Numbered from the stretch's first letter, positions 15,915-24,935 are shown. The stretch is 64,000 bases of DNA from Firmicutes bacterium UBA2058 (GCA_002332905.1 DDAM01000039.1:26219-90218); one strand, 5' to 3'. Translations and numbers: made by a program. Notes: a model not told the origin generated them from the letters alone.

Positions 15915-16646
15915 ATGAGAATAGATATAATTACACTTTTTCCAGAGATTATAGAAACATATACCAAAAACGGCATTATAGGAAGAGGAATAGAAAATAA
16001 TTTACTTAATATTAATTATGTTAACTTAAGAGAGTTTTCAGAAGATAAACATAAAAAGGTGGACGATTATCCATATGGTGGGGGTCCAGGAATGCTGCTA
16101 AAGCCTGAGCCACTTTACAATGCTCTTACTCATATTAAAAGAGATAATAGCTATGTTATTTATCTTTCACCAAAAGGAAATTTATTTACTCAGCAAAAAG
16201 CAGCAGAATATGCAACATATGAGCACATCATATTTATAGTTGGCCATTACGAAGGTATTGATCAGCGTATAATCGATATGTTCGTAGATGAAGAGGTATC
16301 TATAGGAGATTATGTGCTTACAAGCGGTGAACTACCAGCACTTATTATGGCAGATGCTATAGGAAGATTGATTCCTGGGGTGCTTGGCTCTGAAGAATCA
16401 ATAGTAGAAGAATCTCATAGCAGTAATTTACTAGAATATCCGCAGTATACAAGACCGGAGGAATTTATGGGTTATAGAGTACCTGAAATTATAATATCTG
16501 GCAATCATCAAAAGATAAAGGCATGGAGAGAATTGAAATCCATAGAATTAACCTTAGCTAGAAGAAGAGACAAGCTAAGTGATATAGATAAATCTGAAAT
16601 TGATAAAAGATGTGAAAAATTAAATAAGATTATTAATAGGAAATAG
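15915..16646 (+). CDS. trmD: tRNA (guanine-N1)-methyltransferase TrmD
   Basis: SAM-dependent enzyme that makes m1G37 in tRNAs and prevents +1 frameshifting. Trefoil-knot motifs: MRIDIITLFPE start, YGGGPGML near 52-59, and GHYEGIDQR near 107-115, then SIGDYVLTSGE. 243 aa, normal. The ATG at 15915 follows GGAGGA by 4 bases and gives the standard family start; a GTG at 15864 would add 17 residues encoded by the hairpin repeat and is rejected. Confidence 0.96.
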   Translation: MRIDIITLFPEIIETYTKNGIIGRGIENNLLNINYVNLREFSEDKHKKVDDYPYGGGPGMLLKPEPLYNALTHIKRDNSYVIYLSPKGNLFTQQKAAEYATYEHIIFIVGHYEGIDQRIIDMFVDEEVSIGDYVLTSGELPALIMADAIGRLIPGVLGSEESIVEESHSSNLLEYPQYTRPEEFMGYRVPEIIISGNHQKIKAWRELKSIELTLARRRDKLSDIDKSEIDKRCEKLNKIINRK

Positions 16647-16671
16647 TATTAAACAAAGAAGGTGCTAATAA

Positions 16672-18288
16672 TTGTTTTTTTCAAAACGCAAGTTACAGAA
16701 GTATATAATTGATAGCTATGGAAATAAACCAGAAGTTACTTATTTTGCTGGAGATATAGATTTAATAAAAAATTATTATAATTATAAAAAGGATAGTAGC
16801 GAAAAATTTTTAATTGATGATATTACTTGGAATGACTTAAATATGGATGAAATATTTAAAAAAATTAATCGAGGCGTTTCTACTGCCGGAGAGCAGTATT
16901 TATATTATCAACTTAGAAATTGTACAAGTACTCAAAATGAGTTTGAAGAAAGAAGTAATTTAATTAATTATTTAAATGAAGATGTTAAGATAAGAAATAA
17001 TTTGCAGAAGCACCTTGCTAATCTTGGCAGGTGTAGATTTGTTAACTTTGGTAAATTGTTTATTAAGAAAAATGAAAGCATAGCAGATCTTACTAAATAC
17101 TTATTTTTCTTATTTTTATTTATATTAGGTTTGGTTTTATCTTTTTTTAATACAAAATTATTTATGCTAATGTTTCCGATACTTATTTTTAATACAACAT
17201 ACTATTTTAAATTAAAGAAAAAAATTGCTGCAGAATTATTTACTGTAAATTATGCTGTGAATACAATTAACTGTGCTAAAAAAATTAAAAATATGAACCT
17301 TGAACATATTGATAAATATTTATTAAATATGTATTCATCATTTAATAATGTGAAATCAATATTGAAAGTTAAATATTTATTTAATAGTGATGCAGATGAT
17401 ATTTATCAAATAATTTGTAGCTTTACTTTTATAGATTTAATATTTTATGAATTGATAAAAAATAAAATAAGAAAGTATAATGAAGATTTAGTTGTCATTT
17501 TTGAATCTATAGGAAAATTAAATGCTGCCATAGATGTAGCTTCATTTAGGCAATATAATAAATATTGCATACCAAATATTGATTTTGATATTAACAGTGA
17601 GGCAAAATTATGTGTTAAAGACATAGTCCATCCATTAATTAATAATTGTGTACCAAATAGCATAGACACTGAGAAAAGTATATTGATTACAGGGTCAAAT
17701 GCTACAGGAAAATCAACATTTTTAAAAACAATTTTTATTAATGCAATACTAAGTCAAAGTATATGTACTTGTCTTGGAAGTGAATACAAAGCAACTTCAT
17801 TTAAATTTTACACTTCAATGGCATTAAGGGACGATTTATTTGAAGGTGACAGCTACTATATAGCTGAAATTAAATCACTAAAGCGTATAATAAATAGTGC
17901 TGAAAACGGCGAAAGAATTATGTGCGCAGTTGATGAAGTTTTAAGGGGAACTAATACTGTAGAAAGAATAGCTGCATCAAGCGAGATATTAAATAGCTTA
18001 GCAACTAAAAATCTTATTTGTTTGGCAGCAACGCATGATATTGAACTTTGTCATATACTAAAAAATAAACTAGTTTCATATCATTTTACTGAGTACATAG
18101 AAAATAATGAAATGAAATTTGACTACAAAATTAAGTTAGGAAATGCTAAGACTAGAAATGCAATCAAACTATTAGAAATAATGGGTTATGATAAAAATAC
18201 AGTAGATAGAGCAGATAACCTTGCTAAAACAATAGGCGAGCACGTCCTCCACCTTGATTTACCCGGCAATTTATTTGCTGACAAATAG
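16672..18288 (+). CDS. MutS-related ATPase with predicted membrane segments
   Basis: A 538-aa protein whose C-terminal third is a MutS-type ABC ATPase: Walker A GSNATGKSTFLK near 340-351, Walker B MCAVDEVLRGTNT near 418-430, and an AATHDIELC switch. The middle resembles MutS core helices, but residues about 143-180 form two hydrophobic segments, and the mismatch-reading domain is absent. So it is not a mismatch repair MutS; function unknown. Start is TTG with AAGAAGGTG upstream. A paralogue with the same plan is at 45280-47055. Confidence 0.75.
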   Translation: MFFSKRKLQKYIIDSYGNKPEVTYFAGDIDLIKNYYNYKKDSSEKFLIDDITWNDLNMDEIFKKINRGVSTAGEQYLYYQLRNCTSTQNEFEERSNLINYLNEDVKIRNNLQKHLANLGRCRFVNFGKLFIKKNESIADLTKYLFFLFLFILGLVLSFFNTKLFMLMFPILIFNTTYYFKLKKKIAAELFTVNYAVNTINCAKKIKNMNLEHIDKYLLNMYSSFNNVKSILKVKYLFNSDADDIYQIICSFTFIDLIFYELIKNKIRKYNEDLVVIFESIGKLNAAIDVASFRQYNKYCIPNIDFDINSEAKLCVKDIVHPLINNCVPNSIDTEKSILITGSNATGKSTFLKTIFINAILSQSICTCLGSEYKATSFKFYTSMALRDDLFEGDSYYIAEIKSLKRIINSAENGERIMCAVDEVLRGTNTVERIAASSEILNSLATKNLICLAATHDIELCHILKNKLVSYHFTEYIENNEMKFDYKIKLGNAKTRNAIKLLEIMGYDKNTVDRADNLAKTIGEHVLHLDLPGNLFADK

Positions 18289-18379
18289 AAAAAGTAGTGT
18301 CATATGATAAATTTTTCAAATTATCAACTTTTGTATATGTCTTAGGGTATATATTAATAGTTGTATTTAAAGCTATGTA

Positions 18380-18586
18380 ATGTTTATTCCAATGGCTTTA
18401 TTGGGTATTTGGGAGGTATATTAGAAACGTTATTAGGAGGTTTGCATACAGCATAATACTAAAAGTGATATAAGAGCAACAGTAGAATCCTTAATTTCAT
18501 TTTTAGCGTGTGTTATCTATCACTTGAATTATTTGCTTAATATATGGACTGAAAATGTTATTAGAATAAATATAAACAAAAGGTGA
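18380..18586 (+). pseudogene. Decayed C-terminal fragment of an MFS-like transporter
   Basis: Three reading frames in succession encode pieces that join into one sequence: MFIPMALLGIWEVY, then LETLLGGLHTA, then HNTKSDIRATVES with LISFLACVIY and a stop at 18584-18586. The SDIRATVES-LISF pattern resembles the RAT(V/I)xS loop near the C-terminal helices of major facilitator permeases. At least two frameshifts and loss of the 5' part make it a remnant. It fills most of the 373-base gap between the MutS-like gene and the methyltransferase. Confidence 0.55.
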
Positions 18587-18661
18587 ACAGGCTTAATATG
18601 TTAGTGTATAATTCAAATTTATTTCAAAATAAAATTAAATTATAATGGCGAATGGAGATAT

Positions 18662-19339
18662 ATGAAAATGGATATTAGCTATGATAAGTTTATAATGACA
18701 GAAAATGAGATATATAAAAGTATAACAAACATATCTGTTCCAACAAGCAAAAATTTGGGAAATGAACAATTAACCATGGGCATAGATTGGCTATGTGACG
18801 GCTCTTCTAGTATACTTGATTTTGGTTGTGGCACAGGAAGTATGCTGTTTTCTTGTGCACTTCGAGGTGTAAAAATACTTAAAGGTATTGACTTGTCTGA
18901 TGAAGCAATTAAGCTTTGTAATAATAGAGCTAAGCTTATGGAATTTGGCAATTATGAATTTATACATGGCAGTGTTTCCAAACTTGAAGAAATAAATTCA
19001 AATTCTATTGATGGTGTTATATTATCAAATACAATTGATAATATAAAACCGAGTGATGCAGTGGAACTTTTGAAGCAAGTTAAAAGAATACTCAAAGCTA
19101 GTGGTAAGGTGTTTGTTAAATTAAATCCATACATCACAGAGAAGCAAATTGAGGAATGGAATATTAAGGTTATTGAAAGCAATTTACTTGATGATGGATT
19201 AATGCTTTGGAATCAAACTACTGATGAGTGGAGAATTTTGCTTAGTAAATATTTCATGGAATGTGAATACATAGATATATATTTTCCAGAACATGAGCAA
19301 TACAATCGTATGTTTTTAATGGTGAATCAAATACAGTGA
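18662..19339 (+). CDS. Class I SAM-dependent methyltransferase
   Basis: A 225-aa methyltransferase with motif I LDFGCGTGS at 52-60 and GIDLSDEAI as motif II; SIDGVILSNTIDN forms the motif post-III region. Small-molecule type, target unknown. GGAG lies 7 bases before the ATG. Part of the accessory block that separates trmD from rplS. Confidence 0.82.
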   Translation: MKMDISYDKFIMTENEIYKSITNISVPTSKNLGNEQLTMGIDWLCDGSSSILDFGCGTGSMLFSCALRGVKILKGIDLSDEAIKLCNNRAKLMEFGNYEFIHGSVSKLEEINSNSIDGVILSNTIDNIKPSDAVELLKQVKRILKASGKVFVKLNPYITEKQIEEWNIKVIESNLLDDGLMLWNQTTDEWRILLSKYFMECEYIDIYFPEHEQYNRMFLMVNQIQ

Positions 19340-19468
19340 TGAGAGTAGAAATGGGTTATTATTTGGGATTTATATGTGACTATGGTTTAAGCTCAATTCG
19401 GAATAGATTAGTTAATAATAAAGAGTGTATAAATTTAATAAAAATTTTATAGAAAAAATAATGGAGTA

Positions 19469-19527
19469 TAAGTGTGAAAAAAGAACTTCACACTTATGTG
19501 CCACTTTGTGGCATAATGGAGGACAAA
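19469..19527 (+). repeat. Family 1 start-proximal hairpin element, copy before the flavodoxin gene
   Basis: Hairpin 1: TAAGTGTGAA (19469-19478) with TTCACACTTA (19487-19496), 10 bp perfect. Hairpin 2: TGCCAC (19499-19504) with GTGGCA (19508-19513). Then TAATGGAGGA and the ATG at 19528. Nearly the same as the trmD copy although the downstream genes are unrelated. Confidence 0.8.
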
Positions 19528-20190
19528 ATGAACGTTACATGCATATCTTCATCAAATATTCTGCATCAAAAGGAAGGTACATCATACAGAATATGTAAAA
19601 TGATTAGTGATTCTTTAAAAAATATCAATGTTGATATTAATTTGAGTATTATCGAATTAAAAAATTACTGTTTATCTCCTTGTATTGGATGTGGAAAATG
19701 CTATGAAACAAAACGTTGTTCAATAGACGATAATTTTAATAATATATATAATAAGTTAGTTGATAGTGACATTGTTTTTATTGTGTCGCCACATTATGCT
19801 CCAATACCTGCAAAACTTAGTATGCTGCTCGAAAAAATGGAACAAATAACATTTTTACATTGGGGCAAGGATAATGCTTATAAATCAGAAATGTTTGGTA
19901 AAATTGCTGGCATTATTTCTCATGGTGGTGGTGCGAAATGGGCATTAAAAAGTTATAAACTTATGGTAAATGATACTATTGCAAATGCATTAGATACAAT
20001 TCAGATAAAAGTAGTACCTTATAATGAAGATTGGAAAACAGGAATTTCTTTGCCAGTAAAAAACGTTATAATTTCAGATAATAATATATTTCCTATTCAA
20101 GAGTATGATTTTAATTATTTATATTCTGAAATTAAAAGCTACATAGAAAGCGTTATTGAATTTTACTTAAAATGTACCTCTTTGACTTAA
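19528..20190 (+). CDS. Flavodoxin-fold NAD(P)H-dependent oxidoreductase
   Basis: A 220-aa multimeric-flavodoxin-type (WrbA/iron-sulfur flavoprotein-like) protein. The cysteine segment SPCIGCGKC (C52, C55, C58) follows the first Rossmann half, and SPHYAPIPAKL (87-97) is the flavin loop. Probably binds FMN and reduces quinones, nitro compounds or disulfides; substrate unknown. The GTG at 19474 that would extend it by 18 residues lies in the hairpin repeat and is rejected. A decayed HxlR regulator follows, a common partner of such enzymes. Confidence 0.82.
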   Translation: MNVTCISSSNILHQKEGTSYRICKMISDSLKNINVDINLSIIELKNYCLSPCIGCGKCYETKRCSIDDNFNNIYNKLVDSDIVFIVSPHYAPIPAKLSMLLEKMEQITFLHWGKDNAYKSEMFGKIAGIISHGGGAKWALKSYKLMVNDTIANALDTIQIKVVPYNEDWKTGISLPVKNVIISDNNIFPIQEYDFNYLYSEIKSYIESVIEFYLKCTSLT

Positions 20191-20400
20191 AAATTCCATT
20201 ATTTTGTTCATAGTTTGTATCCCTTTTTATTAAAAATTATTTGTAAAATAATATTAATATTGTTTAATAAAATTGTTTAATATTATTAGTAATATTAATA
20301 CTTAATATTGTTGATTATATCATTTGTATGGTATAATTACTTTGTTCTAAAATTATATCAAGTATACATATTCTAACAAGTACGATTTTTAATTAAAGCA

Positions 20401-20418
20401 AGTATCTTTTGAGATACT
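20401..20418 (+). promoter_or_regulatory. Palindrome resembling an HxlR-family operator
   Basis: AGTATCT (20401-20407), four-base spacer, AGATACT (20412-20418), a perfect inverted repeat just upstream of the HxlR remnant. HxlR regulators usually bind GTATC-spacer-GATAC palindromes in their own promoter region. The rest of 20191-20441 is AT-rich, with a TATAAT near 20333 and no gene. Confidence 0.45.
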
Positions 20419-20441
20419 ATTGGGGAATTTAAGTAGATATT

Positions 20442-20594
20442 ATGGTATTTGGTGTTACTCAAGCAACATTAACTAAACAATTAAGAATTTTAGAGGATTA
20501 TGGAATGATTCAAAGAAAGATATGTGTAGAGGTTTCACCAAAAGTTGAATATTCACTGACTGAAATCGGAAAAGAATTTGTTCCAATACTTTAA
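20442..20594 (+). pseudogene. Truncated HxlR-family winged-helix regulator
   Basis: A 50-codon frame encodes the C-terminal half of an HxlR regulator: GVTQATLTKQLRILEDYGM, then VEVSPKVEYSLTEIGKEF. Full HxlR proteins are about 105-125 aa and begin with a conserved Cys and the helices LEGKWT and LL; these are missing and no ribosome site precedes the ATG. It is likely the leftover of the redox-sensing repressor of the neighbouring flavodoxin gene. Confidence 0.72.
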
Positions 20595-20660
20595 GCAAAA
20601 TGAGGATTTTGGATGTAAATATATGAATTATTTAAAGGACAATAAAGAGGTAAATTAATA

Positions 20661-21299
20661 ATGCTGATAGAAATGATTAACATGATAAAGGAATATTTAA
20701 TGTTAGGCTTGATTGTAGTTGGGATATTATGTGTATTGTATTTTATAGGATATTATTTTATTTATAAAAAATTATTTAATGGAAAAAAATATTTTAATTT
20801 TAAAAAATCTTTTATTATAGCTATTTTTATATCATATATTTTTCTTGTATTAGGTGCTACAATGCTTGGTAGGCTTCAGGACACTCTCGGGGGTATTAAC
20901 CTAGAGTTGTTTAGTTCATACAAAAAAGCAATTTCTAGTTTTTCAATATTTTCATGGCGTGACATTATTCTAAATATAATCATGTTTATTCCTTTAGGTT
21001 TTTTGCTGCCACTGTTAAATAGAATATTCTATAAGTCGTATTTTACGTTATTATTAAGCTTTTGCTTTACACTTGGAATAGAAATAATACAACTTATAAC
21101 TAAAATAGGAGCCTTTGATTTAGATGATATATTTAATAATTTTTTAGGCGCAATAATTGGGTACTGTGTTGTAATGACTATATTATCTGCTACTTCTGAA
21201 AATAAGCATAAAAAAAGAAATATTGCATTATACATAGTTCCTTTACTTTTAATAGTTACTATATTTTCAAGCTTTTTTATTAGTTATAATTTTAAATAA
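20661..21299 (+). CDS. VanZ-like membrane protein
   Basis: A 212-aa protein with about five membrane helices and VanZ-family motifs: NIIMFIPLGFLLPLL, then SFCFTLGIEIIQLITKIGAFDLDDI and NNFLGAIIGY. VanZ proteins can add low-level teicoplanin resistance, but most members are of unknown role. AGAGG precedes the ATG. Last gene of the accessory block before rplS. Confidence 0.85.
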   Translation: MLIEMINMIKEYLMLGLIVVGILCVLYFIGYYFIYKKLFNGKKYFNFKKSFIIAIFISYIFLVLGATMLGRLQDTLGGINLELFSSYKKAISSFSIFSWRDIILNIIMFIPLGFLLPLLNRIFYKSYFTLLLSFCFTLGIEIIQLITKIGAFDLDDIFNNFLGAIIGYCVVMTILSATSENKHKKRNIALYIVPLLLIVTIFSSFFISYNFK

Positions 21300-21383
21300 A
21301 TTGATAATGTTATGTATTAACATACGTTTTATTAAATTAATAAAATAATTACAGTTAAAATTGTAAAATAAATTAAAAAAATG

Positions 21384-21412
21384 TTGCATTAGTAGATTTC
21401 TTATGCTATACT
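21384..21412 (+). promoter_or_regulatory. Promoter for rplS
   Basis: TTGCAT (21384-21389), 17-base spacer, TATACT (21407-21412); the transcript should start near 21419. Confidence 0.65.
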
Positions 21413-21415
21413 CTT

Positions 21416-21485
21416 AAAGGAGTATACGGCGGTCCTCTGTAACTAGCTTTGCATGAACGCTTAAAATGAAGGGAGGTATACATAA
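21416..21485 (+). promoter_or_regulatory. Probable L19 leader (autoregulatory 5' UTR)
   Basis: The roughly 67-base leader of rplS begins with GGAGTATAC (21419-21427) and ends in GGGAGGTATAC before the start. The two GTATAC copies are self-complementary and could close a structure that occludes the ribosome site. Firmicute rplS genes often carry a structured L19 leader; the match here is by position and pairing only. Confidence 0.45.
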
Positions 21486-21833
21486 ATGGACTTAATCAGA
21501 TCAATTGAACAAGAACAATTAAAAAGTGAAATCGAATCATTCAACGTTGGTGATACTATAAAGGTACACTACAGAATTAAAGAGGGTAACAGAGAAAGAA
21601 TTCAGGTTTTCGAAGGAATTGTTACTAAAAGACAAGGTGGAAGCAATAGAGAAACATTCACAGTAAGAAAAATTGCTTACGGTGTAGGTGTTGAAAGAAC
21701 ATTCCCAGTGCATTCACCAAGAATTGAAAAAATTGAAACAACAAGAAAAGGTAAAGTTAGACGTGCTAAATTGTTCTATCTTAGAGAAAGAACAGGTAGA
21801 GCTGCTAAAGTTAAAGAAAAAAGATCATATTAA
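21486..21833 (+). CDS. rplS: 50S ribosomal protein L19
   Basis: Large-subunit protein at the 30S-50S interface. 115 aa with the family sequence FNVGDTIKVHYRIKEGNRER and ERTFPVHSPRIEKIE. GGGAGGTATACATAA precedes the ATG. Highly expressed codon use. Normally directly follows trmD; here 4.8 kb of accessory DNA intervenes, and rplS has its own promoter and terminator. Confidence 0.97.
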   Translation: MDLIRSIEQEQLKSEIESFNVGDTIKVHYRIKEGNRERIQVFEGIVTKRQGGSNRETFTVRKIAYGVGVERTFPVHSPRIEKIETTRKGKVRRAKLFYLRERTGRAAKVKEKRSY

Positions 21834-21840
21834 TGAGAAT

Positions 21841-21869
21841 ATCGAGAGCTTATGCTCTCGATTTTTTTT
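21841..21869 (+). terminator. Rho-independent terminator after rplS
   Basis: ATCGAGAGC (21841-21849) pairs with GCTCTCGAT (21854-21862) over a TTAT loop, followed by a long T-run. Very clear. Confidence 0.95.
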
Positions 21870-21884
21870 AAAGGAGATGACATA

Positions 21885-21933
21885 AGAGTGAAGATAAAAT
21901 ATTCTTTACTCTAGTGGCGTTATGGAGGAAATT
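21885..21933 (+). repeat. Family 1 start-proximal element, copy before the serine hydrolase
   Basis: AGAGTGAAG (21885-21893) pairs with CTTTACTCT (21904-21912) with one G-U pair. The second hairpin is missing, but its 3' half and the RBS module AGTGGCGTTATGGAGGAA remain, nearly identical to the copy before truB. Confidence 0.7.
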
Positions 21934-23805
21934 ATGAATGAATTAACTAAAAAACTTTCAAATATTTTGCGAATGAATTTAGCAAAAGATTTTACTTCAG
22001 TTTCATATGCAATTATGAAGGATGGAAAATTAATCGCAGCAGACGCTATAGGAACAAATGGAAGTCGTGAAAATGCTCCGTCTACTATTAATGACACTTA
22101 CAATGTGGCTTCAGTTTCTAAGGTTATATGTGCACTTGCAGCTATGAAATTAGTAGAACAAGGTAAACTTGATTTAGACAAGCCGATATATAAATATCTT
22201 CCACGATTTAAAATGCTTGATGAAAGATATAAAAAAATAACAACTCGTCATTGCTTATGTCATACAAGTGGATTGCCAGGAACACAGTGGAAGGGGTTTT
22301 CTGTAACTGATGTAACAGCGGACGACTATTATGAGGTTGTTTACGAATATATGAAGCATAATTACCTTAAATCAGAGCCTGGTGAGTATGCTGTTTACTG
22401 TAATGATGGGTTTACTTTAGCTGAAATGGCTATAGCTGTAATCAGTGGTATGAGATACTCTAAATTTTGCGAAAAATATATAACCTCTGTTGTAGGTGCA
22501 AAATCTACTCAAACATCAGATTTATTAACAGGAGATAATACTCTTACAAAAGAAAAAAATAAGCCATATGAGCTTTTATACATACAGGGTGGAGCAGGAT
22601 ATACAACAAGTATGATTGACCTATGTAAAATAGGAAACATGATATTAAATCCAAATGACATGTTCAAAAAAGAAAGTATAGAGGAGATGGCAAAACCTCA
22701 TGGTATATCTTTTATTCCGTCAGATGATAAAACATGTAATTATGGCTTAGGTTGGGATAATGTAAATTTCACAGATATTGATTATGATTTAGGAGAAGGT
22801 GTTTTGCTTAAAGGTGGTAATAGCTTTCAGTTTACAACTCAATTTTTTGTTATACCAAAATATAATGCAGTTTTAGCGATTTCTGAGACACATGATTGTA
22901 AAATAGACGTAAATGAAACAATTCTTCGTTTATTTGCTACTACAATGCTTGAGGAAGGTATAAATATCTATACAAAACATGCTAAAATTTCACAAGAAAT
23001 GATTGACAAGTATGCCGGAACATATATTATTCCAAGCGGAATTTTAACTGCACATATGTATGGTGCAGTTTTAAATATAACACATGATACGACACGTGGA
23101 GATAGCAACGGAGCTTATAAAAATCTTAAGTTTAATGGTGAAGTGTTTGAGGGTGAAAATAACCAAACCTTTTATTTTGTTGAACATAATGATGAAGTAT
23201 ATTTGATGACAAATTACAGAGGAAAAAATATACCTTTAGCTCAAAAGGCAAAGCCTAAAAAGCCAATATCACAGGCTTGGGAAAATAGAATTAAAAAGGA
23301 ATATGTTTGTGTTTCTACAAATCCATATGACTTAGTAATACATGAGCTTATGACTGGATTTAAGCTTGTAAAACTTAATGGCATTGATGGAATTTTAATT
23401 TCATCATTTTCTGGTCGTGGTGATGCTGATATATATGGTGTTTTTGAAGCAGCAGTTGCTCCGATTGATGATAATAAGGCTACAGGCTTTATCAATACAC
23501 CTAATAATGCAAGTCGTGACCTTGTAACACTTTGCTTTGAAATGCATGATGATATTGAATATTGTCACACATCTTCATATCTATATCGTGATGTAGAATC
23601 AATTCCTACATACAATGGACAAGGATTCCATCAGGATAAAAAAATAAACTTAGTTTATAAGTTAGAAAATGAATTAAAAGAGCTTCCGGAGATTCCTAAT
23701 GGAAGGCGTATATTAGTTCTTAAAAAGGATTTATCTGTTGATTATGATTCGTTATATGGCGGAGAATTTAAAGCAGTAAAAGAAGGTTATATTTCGTTTA
23801 TATAA
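21934..23805 (+). CDS. Serine beta-lactamase-like hydrolase with C-terminal extension
   Basis: A 623-aa protein. N-terminal 350 residues are a class C beta-lactamase/esterase fold: nucleophile motif S60-V-S-K63, Y155-C-N157 as the YxN motif, and KGG in the third motif region (KGGNSFQF). The C-terminal 270 residues look like added lipocalin/beta-type domains. No signal peptide, so probably a cytoplasmic peptidase or esterase. Start at 21934 because GGAGG lies 5 bases upstream; the ATG at 21922 is part of the repeat RBS. Flanked by terminators, an insert between rplS and rbgA. Confidence 0.85.
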   Translation: MNELTKKLSNILRMNLAKDFTSVSYAIMKDGKLIAADAIGTNGSRENAPSTINDTYNVASVSKVICALAAMKLVEQGKLDLDKPIYKYLPRFKMLDERYKKITTRHCLCHTSGLPGTQWKGFSVTDVTADDYYEVVYEYMKHNYLKSEPGEYAVYCNDGFTLAEMAIAVISGMRYSKFCEKYITSVVGAKSTQTSDLLTGDNTLTKEKNKPYELLYIQGGAGYTTSMIDLCKIGNMILNPNDMFKKESIEEMAKPHGISFIPSDDKTCNYGLGWDNVNFTDIDYDLGEGVLLKGGNSFQFTTQFFVIPKYNAVLAISETHDCKIDVNETILRLFATTMLEEGINIYTKHAKISQEMIDKYAGTYIIPSGILTAHMYGAVLNITHDTTRGDSNGAYKNLKFNGEVFEGENNQTFYFVEHNDEVYLMTNYRGKNIPLAQKAKPKKPISQAWENRIKKEYVCVSTNPYDLVIHELMTGFKLVKLNGIDGILISSFSGRGDADIYGVFEAAVAPIDDNKATGFINTPNNASRDLVTLCFEMHDDIEYCHTSSYLYRDVESIPTYNGQGFHQDKKINLVYKLENELKELPEIPNGRRILVLKKDLSVDYDSLYGGEFKAVKEGYISFI

Positions 23806-23810
23806 AAATA

Positions 23811-23855
23811 TACCACAAAGACACTAAAATTGTTCTCTTTGTGGTAAGTTTTTTT
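23811..23855 (+). terminator. Rho-independent terminator after the serine hydrolase
   Basis: TACCACAAAGA (23811-23821) pairs with TCTTTGTGGTA (23836-23846), followed by AGTTTTTTT. Confidence 0.9.
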
Positions 23856-23965
23856 GCTATTTTGCCTTGAATAATTTTTTGAGTGTTTGGAATAAATAGA
23901 TTATATATAACAATATTGAAACAATATTATTAAACAATATTGAAGCAATTTTATTAAATAAAACG

Positions 23966-24045
23966 TTGACAAACAATCTGTAATATGGTAATTTTATACA
24001 AAATACTACTGCATAATTGTTTTGTCCCTATAGGGACTTTTTTTT
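23966..24045 (+). promoter_or_regulatory. Promoter-like TTGACA followed by a leader terminator upstream of rbgA
   Basis: TTGACA (23966-23971) with TAATTT 17 bases on (weak -10) or a TATACA further down. About 50 bases later a perfect palindrome GTCCCTATAGGGAC (24024-24037) with an eight-base T-run forms a strong intrinsic terminator, only 24 bases before the rbgA start. This looks like terminator/attenuator control of rbgA expression, if the promoter is real. Confidence 0.5.
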
Positions 24046-24068
24046 CGACGGAAAGATAGAGGTGTATA

Positions 24069-24935
24069 ATGAACATAAATTGGTATCCTGGTCATATGAA
24101 AAAGACTAAGGATTTATTGAAAGAAAATTTAAAATTAGTTGATTTAGTTATAGAGCTAATTGATGCTAGAATTCCTATAAGCAGTAAAAATCCAGATTTT
24201 GATGAGCTTTTTGTTAATAAAAAAAGAGTTTTAGTTATAAATAAGTATGATTTAGCAAACCCAAATTTAAATAAAGCTTGGGAAAATTACTACAAAAACT
24301 TAGGCTATTACACTGTTTTGTATAATTCAACAGACAACAAGGAACTTAAAAAAGTTGAAGCTGTTATTGAAGAGGCAACTGCTGATATAGTAGAAAGATA
24401 TCGTAATAAAGGCATACAAAATAAAGTAATAAAAACAATGATTGTTGGTATACCTAATGTTGGTAAATCAACACTTATAAATTCTATCGCAAAGCGTAAG
24501 AGCGCTAAAACTGGCAACATGCCAGGTGTAACTAAAGGTAAACAATGGATAAGACTACCTAAAAACATTGATTTATTAGATACACCAGGTATTTTATGGC
24601 CTAAATTTATTAGTGAAGAAAATGCCTTGAATTTAGCATTTACAGGAGCTATTAAGGAAGAAGTTTTACAAATAGAAGAAATTGCTTATAGCTTTGTTGA
24701 AAAGATTGTTAAAGTAGATGAAAATGCACTAACTAACAGATATGGTATAGAGCTATCCGATAAAGCTATAGAAAATATTGATAACATAGCTAGAAAAAGA
24801 GGATGCATCTTAAATAAAAATGAAATCAATTATGAGCGAGTTAGCAGAATGATTTTAAGTGATTTTCAAGATGGTAAGCTAGGAAGAATTACATTAGAAA
24901 AACCCGATAATAATCATGATTATTATTTGAACTAA
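24069..24935 (+). CDS. rbgA: Ribosome biogenesis GTPase RbgA (YlqF)
   Basis: Circularly permuted GTPase needed late in 50S assembly. Motif order is G4 NKYD (58-61), G1 GIPNVGKST (127-135), G3 DTPG (171-174), with the N-terminal NWYPGHMKKT that is diagnostic of YlqF. 288 aa, normal. Followed within 13 bases by rnhB. AGAGGTG precedes the ATG. Confidence 0.95.
   Translation: MNINWYPGHMKKTKDLLKENLKLVDLVIELIDARIPISSKNPDFDELFVNKKRVLVINKYDLANPNLNKAWENYYKNLGYYTVLYNSTDNKELKKVEAVIEEATADIVERYRNKGIQNKVIKTMIVGIPNVGKSTLINSIAKRKSAKTGNMPGVTKGKQWIRLPKNIDLLDTPGILWPKFISEENALNLAFTGAIKEEVLQIEEIAYSFVEKIVKVDENALTNRYGIELSDKAIENIDNIARKRGCILNKNEINYERVSRMILSDFQDGKLGRITLEKPDNNHDYYLN

Noticed and set aside
21688..21885. 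Frame overlapping rplS in another register
   Set aside because: It lies mostly within rplS, has no ribosome site and no recognisable product.
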